Positions 7,918-16,833 of a stretch of DNA of 64,000 bases are shown here, one piece after another (within the stretch, counting starts at the first letter, position 1; each line of letters starts with the position of its first letter). The notes beneath the pieces were generated by a model. It saw only the letters and a program-made list of their open reading frames with translations, had not been told where the DNA came from and did not search any database. Made by a program: the position numbers and the translations under genes. Origin of the DNA: Robertmurraya korlensis (GTDB lineage Bacteria; Bacillota; Bacilli; Bacillales; Cytobacillaceae); NCBI RefSeq assembly GCF_023715225.1, contig NZ_JAMBNS010000012.1:1-64000 (forward strand), read 5' to 3'.

Positions 7918-8976
7918 TTATAATAAATAAAATCCAATTCCCATAATAAAATAGGCAGCAAGTAAGGTAGCTCCTTCAAACCAGTTGGATTCTCCATCGT
8001 TTGCGATGATAATCGACAATAACACAGCTGATGCCATTGCAATCAGCTCCTGTATTGTAAACACTAATGGCATCGGTGTGGGGAAAAATAATGACACTAA
8101 CACGAGCGCAGGGGCAACGAACATCGATATTTGTAGTGTTGAACCGACCGCAATTTCTACCGCAATATCCATCTTGTTTTTATAAGCCATAATTACCGCT
8201 GATGCGTGCTCGGCAGCATTCCCAACAATGGCCACAATAATAACCCCGATGAAAAGTTCCGTCCATCCAAAGGTTTCACCGACCACTTCAAAAGTATGAA
8301 CAAGATTCTCTGAAACATAAGCGACAGCAAGTGTGGCAATAAATAAAACTCCAATCGCTTTGTTTCTTCCCCACTCTGGAACCTCATCTTCATGTTCTCC
8401 ACCTTCTTGAGTGGTTTGATAGACCCCTCGGTGAGTAACCAGCTTAAAAAATAAAGCCGCTAAATATAAAAGAATTAAAATCACTGAGATACCCACGCTT
8501 AAGGACATTTTTTCTGTTGGTTCCATGGTCATCGAAAATACTTCGGGTATCACAAATGCAACAATCACGGCAAACATTAATAATCCGGAATTATGTCTTG
8601 CATCAAACACATTAAAGGTTTGTCTTTTATATTTTAGTCCCCCGACAAAAAACGAAAGTCCTGCCACCAACAAAAGATTACCAAGGACAGAACCGGTCAA
8701 TGAGGCAAGCACAACACCCGTCAATCCTGCTTTTAACGCAAATACAGAAATAATTAACTCCACCGCATTGCCAAAGGTCGCATTCAATAATCCCCCTACT
8801 CGAGGTCCTGTAACTATAGCCAAGCTTTCGGTCGCTCTCCCCATAAAACTAGATAACGCAATAATCGTTAAACAGTAGATAATAAACATGATAATACTAG
8901 ACCAGTGCATCACTGTACCGATCACAGATAATGGCACACCTACAAGGACCAATATCAAGAACACTTTATTTGCCAT
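7918..8976 (-). CDS. yfkE: Ca2+/H+ antiporter of the CAX family (YfkE-like)
   Basis: A 352-residue cation/proton exchanger with about eleven membrane helices in two inverted halves. The two alpha-repeat motifs that form the ion site are plain: GNAVELIISVFALKAG (first half) and GNAAEHASAVIMAYKNK (second half), each with the essential acidic residue. An acidic cytoplasmic loop (EGGEHEDEVPEW, about 190-203) separates the halves. The family expels cytosolic Ca2+ using the proton gradient. The location near yfkD matches B. subtilis yfkE. Single-gene unit. Confidence 0.92.
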   Translation of the reverse strand: MANKVFLILVLVGVPLSVIGTVMHWSSIIMFIIYCLTIIALSSFMGRATESLAIVTGPRVGGLLNATFGNAVELIISVFALKAGLTGVVLASLTGSVLGNLLLVAGLSFFVGGLKYKRQTFNVFDARHNSGLLMFAVIVAFVIPEVFSMTMEPTEKMSLSVGISVILILLYLAALFFKLVTHRGVYQTTQEGGEHEDEVPEWGRNKAIGVLFIATLAVAYVSENLVHTFEVVGETFGWTELFIGVIIVAIVGNAAEHASAVIMAYKNKMDIAVEIAVGSTLQISMFVAPALVLVSLFFPTPMPLVFTIQELIAMASAVLLSIIIANDGESNWFEGATLLAAYFIMGIGFYLL

Positions 8977-9067
8977 AATGTCTTCCTTCTTCCATGTAAA
9001 ATTTATCAGTTATAAAAACTCGGTTACGAGACAGATTATAGGTAGCTTCTTAAAAGGAGAGATCGTC

Positions 9068-9481
9068 ATGAATGTGAAAGATAAAGTACTACATATGTTT
9101 GATAAACACGCGATTGGAACGCTAGCTACGATTCAAGACGGAAAACCGTTTAGCCGATTTATGCTCTTTTTCCATGATGGGTTGACATTGTATGCAGCCA
9201 CACACAAAGATACCCATAAACTCGATGACATGAATACCAATCCAAATGTTCATATTTTACTCGGTCTCGAAGCGGGAAGCTTCACCAGTCATTACTGCGA
9301 AATTGAAGCGACCTCCTCGGTTGAGGAATCACCGGACCTTCGTAAAAGATTTTGGGATGACTCGTTAGCTGAATGGATGTCAGGCTCGGATGATCCGAAT
9401 TACGTATTATTAGCTTTTAAACCAGAAAGAATACTTTATTTTGAAAAAGCAGGCAGTGAGCCAGAAGAGCTAACCATGTAA
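9068..9481 (+). CDS. pyridoxamine 5'-phosphate oxidase-like general stress protein
   Basis: A 137-residue single-domain split-barrel protein of the PNPOx-like/general stress protein 26 group, which binds flavin or related cofactors. Visible: HAIGTLATIQDGKPFSRFM (first strands), LYAATHKDTHKLDDM (cofactor-binding Lys region) and FKPERILYFEK at the C terminus. The start at 9068 has AAAAGGAG 8 bases upstream; the open frame extends further left, antisense to yfkE, but has no ribosome site there. It is divergent from yfkE and monocistronic. The enzymatic activity cannot be deduced. Confidence 0.8.
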   Translation: MNVKDKVLHMFDKHAIGTLATIQDGKPFSRFMLFFHDGLTLYAATHKDTHKLDDMNTNPNVHILLGLEAGSFTSHYCEIEATSSVEESPDLRKRFWDDSLAEWMSGSDDPNYVLLAFKPERILYFEKAGSEPEELTM

Positions 9482-9484
9482 AAC

Positions 9485-9509
9485 GAGGGGCAGAAAAACT
9501 CTGCCCCTC
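9485..9509. terminator. bidirectional terminator
   Basis: A perfect 10-base GC-rich stem (GAGGGGCAGA/TCTGCCCCTC) with a 5-base loop between convergent genes. CCTTTTAT follows on the plus strand. Confidence 0.9.
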
Positions 9510-9519
9510 CCTTTTATGA

Positions 9520-9906
9520 TCACTTTGAAGCAATTTCAAACGTCTCAATAATATCAATTTTTCCAATCACAGATTGAACCATCGAACAGTTTTTCCGCGT
9601 TAATTCCATTGCCTTATGAATTTTCTTTTCGTCTAGGTTCACACCTTTAATCGTAAAGTGAACTTTAATCACTTCAACTCGATCAGCTTCCTCTTTGTTT
9701 CTTACTACGTCTGTAGCAATGTGTATATCTTCAATCGTCATGCGCATCTTCTCCAGCACTTTTCGGAGAACTCCCCCACTGCAGACGGCAACAGAAGCCA
9801 CTAAAAGCTGATAAGGACGAAATCCGTAAGCTTCATCGCCTGCCACATCTAATCTTCCATATGGTGTTTCTGTGTAAAAGCCGACATCCTTCATATGAAA
9901 TTCCAT
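9520..9906 (-). CDS. OsmC/Ohr-family protein
   Basis: A 128-residue OsmC-like protein. The family reduces organic hydroperoxides using two cysteines; both are present here, in SVAVCSGGVLRKVLEKM (about residue 42) and in KNCSMVQSV (about residue 106). The N-terminal beta segment is short, so it belongs to the compact YhfA-like OsmC subgroup rather than classical Ohr. AGGTG precedes the start. It converges on the PNPOx-like gene and is divergent from the MFS gene. Confidence 0.85.
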   Translation of the reverse strand: MEFHMKDVGFYTETPYGRLDVAGDEAYGFRPYQLLVASVAVCSGGVLRKVLEKMRMTIEDIHIATDVVRNKEEADRVEVIKVHFTIKGVNLDEKKIHKAMELTRKNCSMVQSVIGKIDIIETFEIASK

Positions 9907-10047
9907 TTTCTCACCTCAATATGATTTTCCTACACATGAGATTACACTATTTTTCCATTTTTAAAAAGAACTTCATCTTAAAAATTTGTTTCAACCTCCG
10001 AAGTATTCTTGTATGATGGGAGAAGAAATATGAAGGAGAAACAAGAT

Positions 10048-11229
10048 ATGAAAAATAGTAAACACGCTTTCTGGATCCTTGTTAGCATTGTAGCGATTTC
10101 AGGCTTCAGCCAAGGAATGCTGCTGCCATTAGTCGCGGTTATTTTTGAAAAAAGCGGGATTAGTTCTGGGATGAACGGAATGAATGCTACAGCTTTATAT
10201 ATAGGAATTCTTCTAGCCTCTCCTTTTATGGAGCAGCCGCTTCGAAAGTTCGGATATAAGAACATTATTTTAATTGGGGGATTATTGGTCGTCGTTGCCC
10301 TTGCCCTGTTTCCTTTGTGGCAAAACTTTTGGTTTTGGCTTTTGCTCCGCTTTTTCATTGGTATAGGGGATCACGCCCTTCACTTTGCGACACAAACCTG
10401 GATTACTTCTTCTTCACCTAAAGCAACGAGAGGTAGAAATCTTTCTTTGTACGGACTGTTTTTTGGAATAGGGTTTGCGGTAGGACCACTCATGACACCG
10501 CTTGTTAACATTAGTCCCTCCCTTCCTTTTATCATCTCATCAGCCATGTGTCTTGTGGGATGGGTGTTTATTTTTGCTTTGAAAAATGAGTACCCGGAGA
10601 ATGACGAGGGGGTCGGTGGACTAAAGGACACGGGAAAACGATTTGGGCAAGCTCTTAAGTACGGTTGGGTTGCCTTTTTACCGCCCCTTGCGTATGGCTT
10701 TTTGGAATCTTCCTTGAATGGAATTTTCCCGGTATATGCCCTTAGATCTGGTATTGACGTGTCAGAGGTGTCTATCTTACTTACTTCCTTCGCAGTTGGT
10801 GGGATTATTACACAGCTACCGCTTGGCATCCTTAGTGACCGCTTTGGTCGCCGAAAAGTGTTAACCGTTATTTTATTTCTTGGATTTACAAGCTTCTCGG
10901 CAGCAAGTTTTTTAGAAGAATCATTTCTTGGTTTATTTATTTGTTTCCTTTCTGCTGGTATGGTGGTAGGCTCAACATTCTCTCTTGGAATAGCGTTTAT
11001 GACTGATATTATGCCGAAAAATCTTTTACCTACAGGAAATTTGCTTTGTGGGATCGCCTTTAGCCTGGGAAGCTTAACAGGACCTTCTATTGGAGGAGTC
11101 ATCATTCAAGCCTTTAAACAAATCAGCTTTTTCCATATCGTCAGCACACTTCTTTTTTCTATCTTCCTGGTGATTGTTGTGTTTGGAAAACGGATGAAGG
11201 TAAACTTAGCCAGTGAAAAAAGTGCCTGA
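10048..11229 (+). CDS. major facilitator superfamily transporter (YfkF-like position)
   Basis: A 393-residue MFS permease with twelve predicted helices. GILSDRFGRRKVL (about 268-280) is the conserved MFS loop motif of the second half, and PLRKFGYKNII is a degenerate equivalent in the first half. The start at 10048 is favoured because AAGGAG lies 9 bases before it; the frame also opens earlier. Length and neighbourhood are compatible with B. subtilis yfkF, but substrate is unknown. Probably a drug/metabolite:H+ antiporter. Confidence 0.8.
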   Translation: MKNSKHAFWILVSIVAISGFSQGMLLPLVAVIFEKSGISSGMNGMNATALYIGILLASPFMEQPLRKFGYKNIILIGGLLVVVALALFPLWQNFWFWLLLRFFIGIGDHALHFATQTWITSSSPKATRGRNLSLYGLFFGIGFAVGPLMTPLVNISPSLPFIISSAMCLVGWVFIFALKNEYPENDEGVGGLKDTGKRFGQALKYGWVAFLPPLAYGFLESSLNGIFPVYALRSGIDVSEVSILLTSFAVGGIITQLPLGILSDRFGRRKVLTVILFLGFTSFSAASFLEESFLGLFICFLSAGMVVGSTFSLGIAFMTDIMPKNLLPTGNLLCGIAFSLGSLTGPSIGGVIIQAFKQISFFHIVSTLLFSIFLVIVVFGKRMKVNLASEKSA

Positions 11230-11391
11230 TTCCTAACTTTTTACTCATTTTAAAATTAAAACTATTACAATGTATGTAAAGTGATTTATACCTATCGGTT
11301 CTAGGGAAGAAAAATATAATAAGCAAATCCCTTCTGAACTCATAAAATATATGGTATGATGAACTTAATAAAATGCAACCCAAGTAATTCT

Positions 11392-11425
11392 GCTGTCATC
11401 ATTAGATGACAGCTTTCGTGTTTTT
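11392..11425 (+). terminator. terminator between the MFS gene and the P-type ATPase
   Basis: A perfect 9-base stem (GCTGTCATC/GATGACAGC) with a 4-base loop and TTTCGTGTTTTTT downstream. It lies 160 bases after the MFS stop. A weak -10-like TATGAT lies about 37 bases before it, so it could instead act as an attenuator in the ATPase leader. Confidence 0.8.
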
Positions 11426-11478
11426 TAGGGGTAATGACTTTGATTATTTTTCTCAATTAGACGAATGGAGGAGAGAAT

Positions 11479-13398
11479 ATGAATACAGAATTAAAGGCTT
11501 TAGAGAGACCGATCACAGCAAATGAAAGCTTTTTAGAAAAAGTGAAGCCCCATGCTGAATTAATTGCAGCTATTACTAGTGGGGTTCTCATTGCGGTTGG
11601 TTGGATATTAGAAAAAATGGATTGGTCGACCGTTTCTATTGTTGCCTTTCTGTTCGCTTTTGTAATTGGTGGATTTGCTAAGGCCAAGGAAGGAATAGAA
11701 GATACGATTGCAGACAAGGAACTGAACGTAGAAATGTTGATGATCTTTGCTGCGATTGGTTCGGCGATTATCGGTTATTGGACAGAGGGTGCCATTCTTA
11801 TCTTTATTTTTGCGATGAGTGGAGCACTTGAGACTTACACGATGAACAAGAGCCACAAGGAGATTTCCGCATTAATGGAGCTTCAGCCTGAAGAAGCACT
11901 CCTCATTCGTGGAAATCATGAGACAACGGTTCATGTAAGCGAGCTTCGTATTGGCGATCATATTTTAGTAAAGCCTGGTGAGCGCGTCCCTTCAGACGGG
12001 AAGATTATTAAAGGCCAATCCAACTTAGATGAAGCTGCTATTACAGGGGAATCGATTCCTGTAAGTAAAGGGATCGGCGAAGAAGTGTTTGCTGGTACGG
12101 TGAATGTCAATGGATCTCTTACCGTTGAAATCACGAAACCAAGCAGCGAAACCTTATTTCAAAAAATCATTCAGTTGGTTCAATCAGCACAAAGCGAAAA
12201 ATCACCTTCTCAACTTTTCATTGAAAAATTTGAAGGAACTTATGTAAAAGTCGTTCTTGCGGTTGTTGTTCTTATGATGTTTGTTCCTCATTATGTTCTT
12301 GGCTGGAGTTGGACGGAAACCTTTTACCGGGCGATGATCTTACTTGTGGTTGCCTCCCCTTGTGCGTTAGTGGCGTCGATCATGCCGGCCACCTTATCTG
12401 CCATTTCGAATGGCGCGAAGCACGGCATTCTTTTTAAAGGCGGGGTTCACCTCGAAAACCTTAGCCACCTACAGGCCATTGCCTTTGATAAAACCGGGAC
12501 ACTGACAAAAGGAAAGCCTGAGGTAACAGATATTATTGTTGTTGATGACTTGGAAAGGCAGTCCCTTTTACAAGCCGTTGCATCCATTGAGAATCATTCG
12601 AACCATCCACTAGCTCAGGCAATTGTTTCTTTTGTAAAAAAAGAAACAGGTGCTATGCTCAATCATCCGGATAGCATTGAAGATGTATCGGGATATGGTG
12701 TGAGAGCAAGTCTTGATGGGATGGATTGGAAAATTGGGAAAGCTGACTTTGTTGGCAAGATGGAGGCAGAAAGCTTTTCTAATGGGATAGCCAAACAGCT
12801 TGCATCTGAAGGGAAAACGATTGTTTTTGTGAAGCAAAATGAAACACTTGTTGCTCTTATTGCATTAAAGGATGTGGTACGTGACGAAACAAAAGCGGCC
12901 ATTGATTTGTTAAAAGCAAAAGGGATCTATACCATCATGCTAACAGGGGATAGTGAAAAAACGGCTGAAGCCATCGCTGGAGAAAGTCATGTGAATGAAT
13001 ACGTTGCTGAATGCCTGCCAGAAACAAAGGTGGAAAAATTAAAAGACATTCGAAAGCGTTTTGGTACGGTTGCAATGGTTGGGGATGGAATCAATGATGC
13101 ACCTGCTCTAGCCACCGCCAATGTGGGGATTGCCATGGGTGAAGGCTCAGATGTGGCACTTGAAACAGCTGATATCGTGTTAATGAAAAACGACCTTCCT
13201 CGTATTGCTGAAGCGATTACCCTATCTGAAAGAATGAATCGAATTATTAAGCAAAACGTAATTTTTTCTATCACCGTCATCATGTTGTTAATTGCTTCAA
13301 ACTTCCTCCAATTTTTAGACCTTCCTTTTGGGGTCATTGGACATGAAGGTAGTACGATTCTTGTTATTTTAAACAGCCTACGTTTATTGAAATCATAG
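11479..13398 (+). CDS. P1B-4-type metal-transporting ATPase (probable Fe2+/Co2+ exporter, PfeT-like)
   Basis: A 639-residue P-type ATPase. Seen in order: TGES actuator motif, SPC in the sixth membrane helix (VASPCALVASIMPA), DKTGTLT phosphorylation site, SNHPLAQAI nucleotide-binding HP motif, TGDS and GDGINDAP hinge. The C-terminal helix carries HEGST. SPC plus HEG(G/S)T is the P1B-4 signature, linked to Co2+ and Fe2+ export (CoaT; B. subtilis PfeT). There is no N-terminal CxxC metal-binding domain, also typical of this class. GGAGGAGAG precedes the ATG. Substrate is inferred from motifs; I saw no convincing PerR or Fur box upstream. Confidence 0.88.
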   Translation: MNTELKALERPITANESFLEKVKPHAELIAAITSGVLIAVGWILEKMDWSTVSIVAFLFAFVIGGFAKAKEGIEDTIADKELNVEMLMIFAAIGSAIIGYWTEGAILIFIFAMSGALETYTMNKSHKEISALMELQPEEALLIRGNHETTVHVSELRIGDHILVKPGERVPSDGKIIKGQSNLDEAAITGESIPVSKGIGEEVFAGTVNVNGSLTVEITKPSSETLFQKIIQLVQSAQSEKSPSQLFIEKFEGTYVKVVLAVVVLMMFVPHYVLGWSWTETFYRAMILLVVASPCALVASIMPATLSAISNGAKHGILFKGGVHLENLSHLQAIAFDKTGTLTKGKPEVTDIIVVDDLERQSLLQAVASIENHSNHPLAQAIVSFVKKETGAMLNHPDSIEDVSGYGVRASLDGMDWKIGKADFVGKMEAESFSNGIAKQLASEGKTIVFVKQNETLVALIALKDVVRDETKAAIDLLKAKGIYTIMLTGDSEKTAEAIAGESHVNEYVAECLPETKVEKLKDIRKRFGTVAMVGDGINDAPALATANVGIAMGEGSDVALETADIVLMKNDLPRIAEAITLSERMNRIIKQNVIFSITVIMLLIASNFLQFLDLPFGVIGHEGSTILVILNSLRLLKS

Positions 13399-13402
13399 AA
13401 AG

Positions 13403-13423
13403 AGCCGGGGATGATCCCCGGCT
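13403..13423. terminator. bidirectional terminator between the ATPase gene and yfkH
   Basis: A perfect 9-base stem (AGCCGGGGA/TCCCCGGCT) with a 3-base loop, followed by TTTTT on the plus strand. Confidence 0.9.
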
Positions 13424-13425
13424 TT

Positions 13426-14250
13426 TTAACATGCTTCGTCCTTCATTTTGCTATAAAGTGCGTTTATCTCTCCACCAATAATTATTATAATTCCTGACAT
13501 ATAAAACCAAATCATCAATACGATGATGGCACCGATGCTTCCGTATGTTGCCGAGTAATTACCGAAATTACTTACATAGTACGAAAAAGCAAGCGAAACG
13601 AGCGCCCATCCGATGGTTGCAAAAATGGCACCAGGCACCGCACGGACACACTTAAATTTTTTATTTGGCGCGATCCAGTACAGACCAACAAATACGGTAA
13701 ACAAAATAAGCGAACTAACCACCCATCGAAGCGCATTCCAAATCGACAAAAATTCATCTGATAAACCAAAAGAAGAGAATAAGAATATGCCGATTTGCTT
13801 CCCAAAAACAGGCAGCAACAAAGCGACAATAAAGACAAAAATCATCGCAAAGGTTAATAAAATAGACATGCCCCTTGCGACAATAAAGGAGCGGCTCTCT
13901 GTTACATCATACGCATGGTTAAATGCCCGAACAATGGCGTTAATGCCATTGGAGGCTGACCATATGGTGGCAATAATCCCGAAAGAGAGCAAGCCTCCGT
14001 TCCTTTTTTCCATCAGGTCGTTTAAGTTCGTTTCGATAAGTGTAAAGGTTTCTGTTGGAGCAAAATCTTTTACAAACCCTAAGAGCTCTGGTTGAGAAAT
14101 GGGTAAAAACGAAATCAACGTCGCTAAAAATATTAGCAACGGAAATAAAGAAAGCAGAAAGAAGTAGGCTAGCTGTGCAGCCAGTCCAAATACATCATCC
14201 TGCAGTACTCTTTTTGTAAGTAAGGTAAGAAATCTCAGATTAATAACCAT
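13426..14250 (-). CDS. yfkH: YihY/BrkB-family membrane protein (YfkH)
   Basis: A 274-residue integral membrane protein of the YihY/BrkB (formerly RNase BN) family. Recognisable: DVFGLAAQLAYFFLLSLFPLL at the N terminus, WSASNGINAIVRAFNHAYDV in the middle, and YSATYGSIGAIIVLMIWFY near the C terminus, with about six helices. The function is not established; the old RNase BN assignment is not accepted. It is the last gene of the yfkJ-yfkI-yfkH set, in the same order as B. subtilis. Confidence 0.88.
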   Translation of the reverse strand: MVINLRFLTLLTKRVLQDDVFGLAAQLAYFFLLSLFPLLIFLATLISFLPISQPELLGFVKDFAPTETFTLIETNLNDLMEKRNGGLLSFGIIATIWSASNGINAIVRAFNHAYDVTESRSFIVARGMSILLTFAMIFVFIVALLLPVFGKQIGIFLFSSFGLSDEFLSIWNALRWVVSSLILFTVFVGLYWIAPNKKFKCVRAVPGAIFATIGWALVSLAFSYYVSNFGNYSATYGSIGAIIVLMIWFYMSGIIIIIGGEINALYSKMKDEAC

Positions 14251-14275
14251 TCCATTCCCCCTTCTTTACTTTGAA

Positions 14276-14602
14276 TTATTCTTCTACGTTTTGGAAAACC
14301 TCTTTTGTTTCCTTGACAATCCCCTTTACTGCTGGTGTCACTTCGCGAAGTTCCTCGACCTTGTCAGCGATAAAAGAAATATCTCCACTCACTTGTTCAA
14401 CGGTTGAACGAATTTTGGTTGTTGCATCCTTCACCTGTTCGACCACTTCATCTGGGTGCTTGATATAATAGGATAGCTCTCCACTTGTCTTTTTACAACT
14501 TTGTACAACAGCCTGTCTGGTGTCACGATCAAGTAAACTGATTGCTCCTCCAGCAAGAGCTCCCCAAAGAACACCTGTCCAAAACTTCTTTGTTCCACTC
14601 AT
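14276..14602 (-). CDS. yfkI: YtxH-like small protein (YfkI position)
   Basis: A 108-residue protein with one N-terminal membrane helix (FWTGVLWGALAGGAISLLD, about residues 7-25) and a long helical tail (EVVEQVKDATTKIRSTVEQV) typical of YtxH-like/apolipophorin-type proteins. The start at 14602 is set by GGGAGG 9 bases upstream, leaving one base between it and the yfkJ stop, so the two are translationally coupled. The name follows position between yfkJ and yfkH; sequence identity to B. subtilis YfkI was not tested. Confidence 0.75.
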   Translation of the reverse strand: MSGTKKFWTGVLWGALAGGAISLLDRDTRQAVVQSCKKTSGELSYYIKHPDEVVEQVKDATTKIRSTVEQVSGDISFIADKVEELREVTPAVKGIVKETKEVFQNVEE

Positions 14603-14603
14603 C

Positions 14604-15089
14604 TCATTTTCCCTCCCAGCTTGCATTCTCATTCGTTTGAATTTCTTTTAATAAACGTTCACAGCCGATTTTCAATAAATCAAACACTTCTTGAAAGTTC
14701 CCGGTAAAGTACGGGTCTGGAACATCCACTTTTTCTGCCTCTGGAACATAATCAAGAAGTTTTACAATTTTGGCACTCGACTGAAGAGATTTCAGCTTAT
14801 GTATATTTTTTTCATTTTGAGAGTCCATGGCCACAATATAATCAAACTCGTTCAAGTCAGCCGCAGCGATTTGTCTCGCCACCTGACCTTCGAAACTTAT
14901 TTGATGCTGACTTAATATATCCTGTGTTCCCTGATGGGGAGGCTTTCCAAGATGCCAATCTCCCGTACCCGCAGAGTCAACCGTTATTTTATGTTCTAAT
15001 CCTTCCCTTTTCACTAAATCACGAAACATCGCCTCTGCCATTGGTGAACGACAAATATTCCCGAGGCACACAAATAAAACTTTAACCAT
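14604..15089 (-). CDS. yfkJ: low-molecular-weight protein tyrosine phosphatase (YfkJ)
   Basis: A 161-residue low-molecular-weight PTP. The catalytic P-loop CLGNICRSP begins at residue 8 (nucleophile Cys8, Arg14) and the general-acid aspartate is in VPDPYF near residue 126. The fold is complete. The enzyme dephosphorylates protein tyrosines; in B. subtilis YfkJ belongs to a general stress operon. It is the first gene of the yfkJ-yfkI-yfkH operon, with AAAGGAGGG upstream, and divergent from yfkK. Confidence 0.92.
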   Translation of the reverse strand: MVKVLFVCLGNICRSPMAEAMFRDLVKREGLEHKITVDSAGTGDWHLGKPPHQGTQDILSQHQISFEGQVARQIAAADLNEFDYIVAMDSQNEKNIHKLKSLQSSAKIVKLLDYVPEAEKVDVPDPYFTGNFQEVFDLLKIGCERLLKEIQTNENASWEGK

Positions 15090-15235
15090 AACTATTTCCC
15101 TCCTTTCTACATTTTGTAGGAAAAGGAAAAGCTTTTCAACCTTTCGTACAAGAAGTTGCCGAAATTCATTTGACTTTTATAGGGGAACATGGAAAGATAA
15201 TTTTACAAGCTTGAAGAAAAAGGGGAGAACGAACA

Positions 15236-15460
15236 ATGAACTTGTCTGAGAAATCAGTAGAAAACGTGGAATATATGATTGAAAAAATAAAAGAAAAGTT
15301 AAAGGTATTAAATTTAGGTGCCATTAAACCATCACATTTTGATGAGAATATGTATGAAGAGCTAAAAGAAATTTATGATTTAGTCATGAAAAGAGATTCG
15401 TTTAGCCCGAGTGAAACGCAAGCATTAGCGGAAGAGTTAGGGAATCTAAGAAAACAATAA
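15236..15460 (+). CDS. yfkK: YfkK, UPF0435 protein
   Basis: A 74-residue UPF0435-type protein: [19 protein letters not shown], then [20 protein letters not shown] and [17 protein letters not shown]. It is all helical, cytoplasmic and of unknown function. The strong ribosome site AAAGGGGAG precedes the ATG. Position beside yfkJ matches B. subtilis. Confidence 0.9.
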   Translation: MNLSEKSVENVEYMIEKIKEKLKVLNLGAIKPSHFDENMYEELKEIYDLVMKRDSFSPSETQALAEELGNLRKQ

Positions 15461-15468
15461 CAAAAAAG

Positions 15469-15485
15469 GAGCCGAATTTCGGCTC
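15469..15485. terminator. bidirectional terminator
   Basis: Palindrome GAGCCGAA/TTCGGCTC with A-tract on the left and TTTTTT on the right, between convergent yfkK and the HD-GYP gene. The loop is effectively AATTT. Confidence 0.85.
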
Positions 15486-15489
15486 TTTT

Positions 15490-16470
15490 TTACTGGTTCA
15501 ACACTTCTGTGATTAATAATGTGTGATTTTCCCCTAACGAAACTTCTTCATTTGAATCTAAGTATCGCACGAACGGTCTTTGAAGATTTCCTTTTACTTT
15601 CGTGACAATCGCTTTTCGGCCATTATTAAGAATGACCTTCGTCCCTGGAATAAAGTGTGGCACCTCTTGGACAAATAATTTAACAAGATCCGTACTAAAA
15701 AGCGTTCCACTTTTTGTCATTACGTACTCCATTACCTCATGGGGAGGAATTCCCTTTTTCGATAATGCATTCTCGTAGAGATTTGCAATGCTGCAAATTT
15801 GAGCAAATTCATGGATCTCTTTTTCCCGTAATCCCCTAGGTACTCCACTACCATCAAAGGCTTCATGATGCTGATAGGCCACATGAGCAGAAAGCAAACT
15901 CACTTCTCTTGTTTTTCGTAAATATTCGAACCCTACCCTTGGATGATCATCCTCTATAGGAGTTAGAACTTTTCCTATATCATGAAGTAATGTTCCCACT
16001 GCTAAATCACGTATTTGCATTTGAGATATTTGATGTTTTTTTGCCATTTGCAACGCAAGAAGGGTGACATTAACCGAGTGGGCATACTCTCGTAGATCTT
16101 CCGCTAAAGAAGAGGCAGGAATTAAAAGAATGGCCTTTCTTTTGTTTACTTCCTCAACCAGCTTAATCGCGAGCTGTTGAATAGGCCTTATCGGAAGTTC
16201 TTCCTTTTTCTCTACTGCTTTATAAACCGTTTGTAGTACATCTACGGCATCCACCCAGGTTGGAACATCGAGCATCTCCTCCATCGAAATTCCGAATGAC
16301 TCCGCATCCTCTATAAATAAATATCGAATATCAAGATCGATTAACTTTTGCAAGTATGTTGGATGAATCGAGCGTCCTGCTGCTAGAAGCACCCTTTTCT
16401 GCCGATCAAAAATCGGTTTGGCCAACTGCATGGTGCGTGGCTCATATTCATCAATTCGAATTAATCTCAT
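15490..16470 (-). CDS. HD-GYP-like domain phosphodiesterase
   Basis: A 326-residue protein. The C-terminal two thirds form an HD domain with LLHDIGK, HHEAFDGSGVPRGL and an extended helical segment. HD-GYP proteins hydrolyse cyclic di-GMP, but here the GYP triad reads GVP, so activity is uncertain. The N-terminal 60 residues (MRLIRIDEYEPRTMQLAKPI) resemble the usual leader domain of Bacillus HD-GYP proteins. The last 55 residues (PGTKVILNNGRKAIVTKVK) look like a small beta-barrel. The start at 16470 has GAGGGAG upstream. Monocistronic. Confidence 0.85.
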   Translation of the reverse strand: MRLIRIDEYEPRTMQLAKPIFDRQKRVLLAAGRSIHPTYLQKLIDLDIRYLFIEDAESFGISMEEMLDVPTWVDAVDVLQTVYKAVEKKEELPIRPIQQLAIKLVEEVNKRKAILLIPASSLAEDLREYAHSVNVTLLALQMAKKHQISQMQIRDLAVGTLLHDIGKVLTPIEDDHPRVGFEYLRKTREVSLLSAHVAYQHHEAFDGSGVPRGLREKEIHEFAQICSIANLYENALSKKGIPPHEVMEYVMTKSGTLFSTDLVKLFVQEVPHFIPGTKVILNNGRKAIVTKVKGNLQRPFVRYLDSNEEVSLGENHTLLITEVLNQ

Positions 16471-16645
16471 GGTTACTCCCTCTACACTCATTATTACCCT
16501 AAGTATACAAATTGTTCGACTCCATTTCTATTGCCCTTTACTCCTAAGTTTCGCTTCGACTATAGGATTGATAGGGGAATAGATTGGATAGGACCTCCAA
16601 ATACTATGTTTGGGTTATCCATATTTTGAAAGGAGGGATGTTTGT

Positions 16646-16765
16646 ATGATACGTAAACTTCTTATGATTTTACTGGCTGGTTTTCTAGTGACGTCTGTTG
16701 TTGCTTGTGACGACGAACCTGGAGAAGATGAGATTGGCGATGGCGAAGTACAAGATGAGGAATAA
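16646..16765 (+). CDS. tiny acidic lipoprotein, unknown function
   Basis: A 39-residue protein with a lipoprotein signal peptide: basic start MIRKLL, hydrophobic core, and a lipobox ending SVVAC at Cys21. The mature part is only about 19 residues and almost entirely acidic (DDEPGEDEIGDGEVQDEE). The ribosome site AAAGGAGGG is excellent and a terminator follows, so it is a real transcription unit. I do not know a family for it. Confidence 0.7.
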   Translation: MIRKLLMILLAGFLVTSVVACDDEPGEDEIGDGEVQDEE

Positions 16766-16785
16766 GGTTTGATAAAAACATTTAA

Positions 16786-16814
16786 GGGAACAGCACTAGT
16801 TATATGCTGTTCCC
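16786..16814. terminator. terminator after the tiny lipoprotein gene
   Basis: A perfect 10-base stem (GGGAACAGCA/TGCTGTTCCC) with a 9-base loop, followed by TGTTTTTAG. Confidence 0.85.
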
Positions 16815-16833
16815 TGTTTTTAGTAACTGCGTA

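Noticed and set aside
14276-14632. Longer start for the YtxH-like protein overlapping yfkJ
   Set aside because: The extension has no ribosome site, while the ATG at 14602 has GGGAGG at good spacing.
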